DNA from: Siphonodentalium dalli | Taxonomy: Eukaryota; Mollusca; Scaphopoda; Gadilida; Siphonodentaliidae | Length of the DNA stretch: 64,000 nucleotides | Assembly (NCBI GenBank): GCA_032622095.1 | Contig: CP136062.1 | Location: 229,976,578 to 230,040,577, forward strand | Direction: 5' to 3' | In this document: positions 59,426 to 64,000 of the stretch, in pieces | Position numbering within the stretch: position 1 is the first letter of the stretch | How the letters are laid out: each line of letters opens with the position of its first letter | Notes under the pieces: model-generated | Databases searched by the model: none | Told to the model about the DNA's origin: nothing | Seen by the model: only the letters and a program-made list of their open reading frames with translations | Program-made: the position numbers and the translations under genes

Positions 59426-60279
59426 CCTTGTCCTATTTCAACCAAATATGGTGTGGTGACTTGGGGAACCCCGGTGGATGTCATAGTAGCATGTATTTTT
59501 TTTATTTTGATATAGAAAGTATTTTTGTTTTAATTGAGCAAGGAGTTCAATCTAAACAGAATTCAAAAATAATTGTTTTTTAATTTGTTATTATTATTTT
59601 TTTTAAATCAAATTATTTAAAAGATCACGATACCGCTGAAGAAAGGCTCACACAGCTTGTTTCAGTTAGATCACAACCACATAACGTGACCCGTTCAAAA
59701 CATGATAACTTTGTGATGCTCTGACCTGTTCTGACTTTATAAATTTGAAAAAAAATAACGCAGCGAAAATATTTCTTTGTGAAAACTTGTTCCTTAATAA
59801 TATATTTAATAAACAGACATGGGCCCGGTTGACTAAGCGGGTATATTGTATCTCACGTGACTTTTTTATTGAAATCAAGCTTTCCGATTGGTTGGCTACT
59901 CGACTCTATTAGTCGTAGTTGTATACTACGCCTTCAAGTCTCTCCCATCGTGCACTATGCATATGTAGTTTTGACTACTAAAAATAGTAACGAACACTAC
60001 ATCAAACTTTGTTCTGAAACTACTTGTTATTTCGCCGCTGATCCAAATTAAAGCTTCAGTAAGGTGAACATCAATTGTCTGAACTTAGTAAAAGTTGAAA
60101 ATAGTAGTTTCATACTGGTAATTAATTAAAAAAAACAAACAAACAAACCTGAACAAAGAGGAATTTAAAAAATGTTTTGTTTTTGTTTACATATTATTTT
60201 TTTTTCTTTAAAAAAAAATGGTGTTTGCCCACTGGTTTGCCTTTAATTTCTGCATTTGTTCGATACAATATAATAATTA
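59426..60279. other. Intergenic sequence
   Basis: No gene supported. Homopolymer-rich patches lie at about 59570-59625 and 60125-60225. ACTAAGCGGGTATATTG near 59834 resembles ACTACGCGGGCATATTG near 46573. Confidence 0.45.
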
Positions 60280-60410
60280 GAGCATGACTTGTCGTGAAAT
60301 ACGCCGATATAGTGCATAGTGCGGTTGTGTAGTTCACTCCGCTTCGCGTCGTGAACTACACAACCTCACTATGCACTATATCGGCGTATTTCACTCCAAG
60401 CCATGCTCTA
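60280..60410. mobile_element. Nearly perfect foldback palindrome
   Basis: AGAGCATGACTTGTCGTGAA pairs with TTCACTCCAAGCCATGCTCT, and ATATAGTGCATAGTGCGGTT pairs with AACCTCACTATGCACTATAT. The loop is CTCCGCTTCGCGTC. The element is similar in style to the hairpins at 5718 and 46558. Confidence 0.85.
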
Positions 60411-60539
60411 TTTATTAAGTAGTGCCCAGTGAGGTGGGTATAGTTCGAGATTGTTGCCTCTGTTCATTGCTTTTTGCATACGCGTTTGGTAGAGTATATT
60501 GTTCTAAATTTAGCAAGGTACTATACACATATACTAGTG

Positions 60540-61435
60540 TGGTAAATTTAGCTCAACACTACACCATATAGAACACACCTTTTCGACCAATCAGAAGGCT
60601 CCATTTATACGAGGTGAAATATTTCACATTATGGGGTGGTTCCAGCTCGAGGTTGCATGGTTGTTGAGAAACTTTTGTGATCCGATTATCGCAATAAATA
60701 TTGAATTGATTAGCTGGGAGAAAATCCATGATAGTAAACAACGCAAAGCAAAATGGATCATCAAAATCACCAAAATCACCTAAATCATGCAATCTCGAGC
60801 TGGGACCTTCACCTACTGCACAGGTATTAACGAAGAAATATATTACACGTATTGTTTTTTCAATGTTATAAACTCTTCTATCAGAACATCAACACGTTCA
60901 GAGGTTTTGAACTGGTGGAGTATTACATGTATATCTAGTAGATCATACCTAACGCCGGTAGAGATCATATTCCACCAGTACAAAACCTTCGACATTTTTG
61001 AAGTTTTGACAGGGAACCTTATAAAGTCGACAAAATAACGTGGGAAATATTTCTTAGTTGTTAATTGTTCCGCAATAATGTACTTCACTGTAGGTGAATG
61101 TCCCAACTATAAATTGCATGCTTTTCGCTTACATTTCGTGAATCGATATCACAGTAAAAATTGAATTAATTACCCAGGAGAAATGCCATAATTGTAAGCG
61201 ACTCAACGCAAAATCGCTCACAAATTCATTTAAATCGTGAAATTTCGAGATTGGTTCTTCACGTAACAGTGAAGTACATTATTAAGGAACATATACTAAC
61301 TAATAAATATATTACCCGCGCTATTGTTTCGATTTTATAAGGTTCCCTGTCAAAACTTAAAAAAGTTCCAAGGTTTTGTACTGGCGGAATATGATCTACG
61401 GGCGTTAGTCAGAGTAGAGAATCGTGACATGATAT
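60540..61435. repeat. Nested inverted and direct repeats
   Basis: A block with TATTCCACCAGTACAAAACC, TTTTGACAGGGAACCTTATA and AATGTACTTCACTGTA at about 60965-61095 recurs inverted at about 61265-61400. Another diverged inverted copy lies at about 60790-60955. AATTGAATTAATTACCCAGG near 61151 repeats AATTGAATTGATTAGCTGGG near 60699. Several small frames arise from these copies. Confidence 0.65.
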
Positions 61436-61850
61436 AGGGGCACCCCTGGTCAATAAAGCGAGCCACCCTTCAATCATTGTATAACATTGACAGTTTGTGT
61501 GTTTTTTTGTCACTGTATTATTAATGTTTGTGTTAAAGACAACAATCTCTAGGTTGACGATGGGAAACGTTCAAGATGTGTTTGGAGTTGTAAGCTTTTA
61601 AAATACTTGTGTATAAAACAGAAACAAGAGCTAGTTTTCAAGAGCCAAGGCAGGCATTGGACATATTATTGTCTGGATATCATTTCAAAGCCACGTAAAG
61701 CCGCTAACTATAAACCTAGTATAAATCATCGATGTTGGCACCTTGACTGGATTAACAAAACACAAGTCCATGAATTACTTTGAAATCGTCCACTTTAATG
61801 TTTACTGTCTTCTTCAGCATATTTTTTTACCCACTTCAACAATCTATTGG
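61436..61850. other. Intergenic sequence
   Basis: Nothing supported. Confidence 0.4.
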
Positions 61851-62450
61851 TCTGAAATCGACTTTCCTGTTTGTGTGTGTTTTCCATGATTTTGGCCGGT
61901 AAGTACTACTGTAGAGTGTGCCCTCACCCGTTCATAACACTGAGATGGCACCAAAAACAATTCAGAAAAATCATCAACTTACGTTCTTTATAATTAGGGT
62001 AGAATTTCGACTTTTCCCATTTTCGCGATTTTGATTGAATTTTGGCAGGGTCGATGTCTGCCACCACCTATTCAACTAAGATGGCACCAATAATTGATCA
62101 ACTTTCACCCATTTCGATCAAATCTTGGGTCGAAAATCGGCCGTTCTTTTTTTCCATGATTTAGATTTTTTGACAGGGTGAATATTACTGGAAGGTGCCA
62201 CGTGACTTAAGAACGCCGATATGTCATCAATGAGTTGACAATTCAGCCATTTCAAAAGAATTTTTTTTTGGTCTAAATTCGACAGTTTATATTTCGTGAG
62301 TTTGCACGAGTGCAAACCACGATGATACCAACACGTTGGCAAAAATGTTCACCCATTTCGACAACAAAATTGGATCTAAATTCGACTTTTCGTATTTTCG
62401 CGATTTTGATCCGATTTTCACAATATAGGTGGGGTTCTCGTTTGCCTTGT
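61851..62450. repeat. Diverged tandem repeat, about 130-150 bp unit, four copies
   Basis: Copies share AAATTCGACTTTTC or similar, ATTTTCGCGATTTTGAT, and GATGGCACCAA followed by TTTCACCCATTTCGA. Confidence 0.65.
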
Positions 62451-62994
62451 TTTAAATCATCTTACAATTCTAAACACATCTAACCAATTACTGACGGTAT
62501 TTTGATTTGCTATATGATTTCCTTTCATTCATTTGTAAGATTTGTTTTTTCTTTTGATCGAAAAACTTCGACGAAGAAGAATTCTGTTCTTGTATAGACA
62601 CAAATTTCCTTTTCAGCAGATTTTTTTCAGAATCGTGTCAATTGCAATGAATATTCGAAATGTGCGGCGTTCCATGTTCAAAGTCAGTAACGACGTGTTC
62701 CATGTTCACAGTAATGAATAACGTAGTCTCGAGTTGAAATATAATTGGCGCGGATTTTAAAAAAATAGACAGAAAAGAACAAAGTTATTTCTTATAAAGG
62801 ACCCTGACACAATAATTGTATATCGACAAAAATATTGTTGTATTCCGAAAACGTTGGTACCCCAATTGTGCCGAAATAAACTGTAGTATGTATATAATCC
62901 AATATTCTGATCAAATTTCTAATCAAAGCATTGTCAGAAATGTCTCCAATTGTGTTCTGCATATTTAAAAATAAAATCCGCCATTTTAAATAAA
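62451..62994. other. Intergenic sequence
   Basis: No gene supported. The phrase GTTCCATGTTCA is repeated near 62669 and 62698. Confidence 0.4.
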
Positions 62995-64000
62995 ACTTGA
63001 GACCACTTGATTCGTGACTGTGATGATGTTAAGTTGACACTTGATTCGTGACTGTGATGATAAGTTGACACTTGATTCGTGACTGTGATGATCAGTTGAC
63101 ACTTGATTCGTGACTGTGATGATAAGTTGACACTTGATTCGTGACTGTGATGATAAGTTGACACTTGATTCGTGACTGTGATGATGATAAGTTGACACTT
63201 GATTCGTGACTGTGATGATGTTAAGTTGACACTTGATTCGTGACTGTGATGATGTTAAGTTGACACTTGATTCGTGACTGTGATGATGATAAGTTGACAC
63301 TTGATTCGTGACTGTGATGATGTTAAGTTGACACTTGATTCGTGACTGTGATGATGATAAGTTGACACTTGATTCGTGACTGTGATGATGTTAAGTTGAC
63401 ACTTGATTCGTGACTGTGATGATGTTAAGTTGACACTTGATTCGTGACTGTGATGATGTTAAGTTGACACTTGATTCGTGACTGTGATGATGTTAAGTTG
63501 ACACTTGATTCGTGACTGTGATGATGTTAAGTTGACACTTGATTCGTGACTGTGATGATAAGTTGACACTTGATTCGTGACTGTGATGATGATAAGTTGA
63601 CACTTGATTCGTGACTGTGATGATGTTAAGTTGACACTTGATTCGTGACTGTGATGATGTTAAGTTGACACTTGATTCGTGACTGTGATGATGTTAAGTT
63701 GACACTTGATTCGTGACTGTGATGATGTTAAGTTGACACTTGATTCGTGACTGTGATGTTGTTAAGTTGACACTTGATTCGTGACTGTGATGATGTTAAG
63801 TTGACACTTGATTCGTGACTGTGATGTTGTTAAGTTGACACTTGATTCGTGACTGTGATGATAAGTTGACACTTGATTCGTGACTTTGATGATGTTAAGT
63901 TGACACTTGATTCGTGACTGTGATGATGTTAAGTTAACACTTGATTCGTGACTGTGATGATGTTAAGTTGACACTTGATTCGTGACTGTGATGATGTTAA
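62995..64000. repeat. 31/34 bp minisatellite running off the window end
   Basis: The unit AAGTTGACACTTGATTCGTG plus ACTGTGATGAT, with an optional extra triplet (GTT or GAT), repeats about 30 times. The array is extremely uniform and continues past base 64000. The His/Ser-rich frames on the minus strand are artefacts. Confidence 0.96.

Noticed and set aside
62934-63300. His/Ser-rich frames on the minus strand
   Set aside because: Translations of the 31/34-base minisatellite.

Overview
This window is eukaryotic nuclear DNA from an animal, most likely an invertebrate. The basis is GC-poor sequence, long introns with GT-AG junctions, dense satellites and foldback elements, Polinton/Maverick relics, and a spliced C-type lectin gene. 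A lophotrochozoan such as a mollusc would fit, but nothing here proves the phylum. No prokaryotic operon, rRNA gene, convincing intact tRNA gene or CRISPR array is visible.

Host gene: four + strand exons (5974-6103, 10352-10546, 22164-22352, 44068-44285) join in phase 1 at every junction. They encode one 243-residue type II membrane protein: short cytosolic tail, one membrane segment, Thr-rich mucin-like stalk, and a C-terminal C-type lectin domain. An AATAAA follows the stop by about 200 bases. The introns are about 4.2, 11.6 and 21.7 kb.

Each lectin intron contains material of Polinton or Polinton-like type. Intron 1 has a DNA polymerase B fragment held between inverted arms, next to an unidentified minus-strand reading frame. 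Intron 2 has a 5350-base element that is an almost perfect palindrome: two arms of about 2.66 kb around a 30-base centre, flanked by a perfect 6-base target duplication. Each arm carries the same 203-residue Bcl-2-family gene and a C2H2 zinc-finger frame with one stop codon. Intron 3 has a 7714-base element with 6-base target duplications (one mismatch), AG...CT ends and long inverted repeats. It holds a protease-like frame, broken major and minor capsid genes, a small basic virion-protein-like gene, a RING-like fragment and a divergent promoter. I could not find polymerase, integrase or packaging ATPase genes in it.

The rest is repeats. There are tandem arrays of 21, about 31, 31/34, about 41, 50, 54 and 74/47 bp units, the largest a 7 kb satellite at about 51.2-58.2 kb with a CACGTG in most monomers. 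There are many foldback elements, a family of TTAA-flanked short elements, a 1410-base inverted-repeat element with a 5-base target duplication, and two long foldbacks at about 33.2-36.8 and 37.2-40.3 kb. From about 44.5 kb to the end I see no supported gene.
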